From DATHWB01 sp035544575 (GTDB taxonomy: Bacteria > Actinomycetota > Acidimicrobiia > Spongiisociales > ZC4RG35), in assembly GCA_035544575.1 (NCBI GenBank), contig DATKEC010000092.1:1-21149 (forward strand): a stretch of DNA of 21,149 nucleotides, in the 5' to 3' direction. Below the pieces are notes generated by a model that worked only from the letters and a program-made list of their open reading frames with translations, ran no database searches and was not told where the DNA came from. A program made the translations under genes and the position numbers. Every line of letters starts with the position of its first letter. Within the stretch, counting starts at the first letter, position 1. Shown piece after piece: positions 21,033 through 21,149 of this stretch.

Positions 21033-21149
21033 TCAGCGACCAATCCGGTCGATGATCAACGGGTCGGACGGAGCGTCGACGTCGAGCACAAAGGCGCCAT
21101 CGAGGACGCGGAGGGCCTCCTGCAAGCGAGCAGGATGCCGGTAGTGGAG
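21033..21149 (-). CDS. Unrecognised protein, C-terminal 38 residues (start outside window)
   Basis: An open minus-strand frame enters at the window edge and ends at TGA (21035-21033). The visible end includes YRHPARLQEALRVLDGAF and finishes DPLIIDRIGR. The composition looks like real coding sequence and the gene would run in the same direction as etfBA, 66 bp upstream. I do not recognise the family. No plus-strand frame here is convincing: one from ATG 21052 stops before the edge. Confidence 0.5.
   Translation of the reverse strand, partial: LHYRHPARLQEALRVLDGAFVLDVDAPSDPLIIDRIGR

Overview
The window is about 21 kb of dense, GC-rich bacterial chromosome with no tRNA, rRNA, CRISPR array, insertion sequence or phage gene. 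GTG starts, tight gene packing, candidate leaderless starts and the gene order rnc / mutM-acyP / smc-ftsY point to an actinobacterium. A plsX gene plus etfBA fits a deep actinobacterial lineage such as Acidimicrobiia, but that assignment is inference; the phylum is much safer than the class.

Layout. (1) 1-1161, plus strand: the 3' end of plsX (phospholipid synthesis) followed after 4 bp by rnc (RNase III). (2) 1170-7655: a seven-gene MoxR/DUF58 membrane cluster. A five-gene minus-strand operon with overlapping or nearly touching genes runs from a six-helix-type membrane protein at 7655 through DUF4129, DUF4350 and the MoxR AAA+ ATPase to DUF58. A SpoIIM-family membrane protein faces it on the plus strand and overlaps the end of the DUF58 gene by 34 bp. 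An RDD-family membrane protein lies back to back with the SpoIIM gene, with 6 bp between the start codons. (3) 7824-11684: hrpA, a DEAH RNA helicase. (4) 11731-12830: mutM (DNA repair glycosylase) and acyP (acylphosphatase), overlapping by ATGA. (5) 12831-13029: a 199-bp gene-free stretch filled by a composite structure of two about 38-bp direct repeats flanking two adjacent strong hairpins. (6) 13030-19240: an MFS transporter, then smc, ftsY and cdd. (7) 19260-20966, minus strand: the electron transfer flavoprotein genes etfB and etfA, with a near-perfect 24-bp palindrome overlapping the candidate promoter. (8) 21033-21149: the end of an unrecognised minus-strand gene.

How it fits together. 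The backbone is the conserved actinobacterial rnc-mutM-acyP-smc-ftsY neighbourhood (RNA processing, DNA repair, chromosome condensation, membrane protein targeting). Here it is split by about 10.5 kb holding the MoxR cluster and hrpA, and again by an MFS gene. The MoxR cluster is the best candidate for an undescribed system. MoxR ATPases are thought to act as chaperones or metal-insertion factors for VWA proteins, and DUF58 is a VWA-like partner. The other five genes are membrane proteins, so a membrane-anchored assembly machine is a reasonable but unproven reading. The most unusual non-coding signal is the repeat/hairpin element between acyP and the MFS gene. There is no stretch above 300 bp without a gene.
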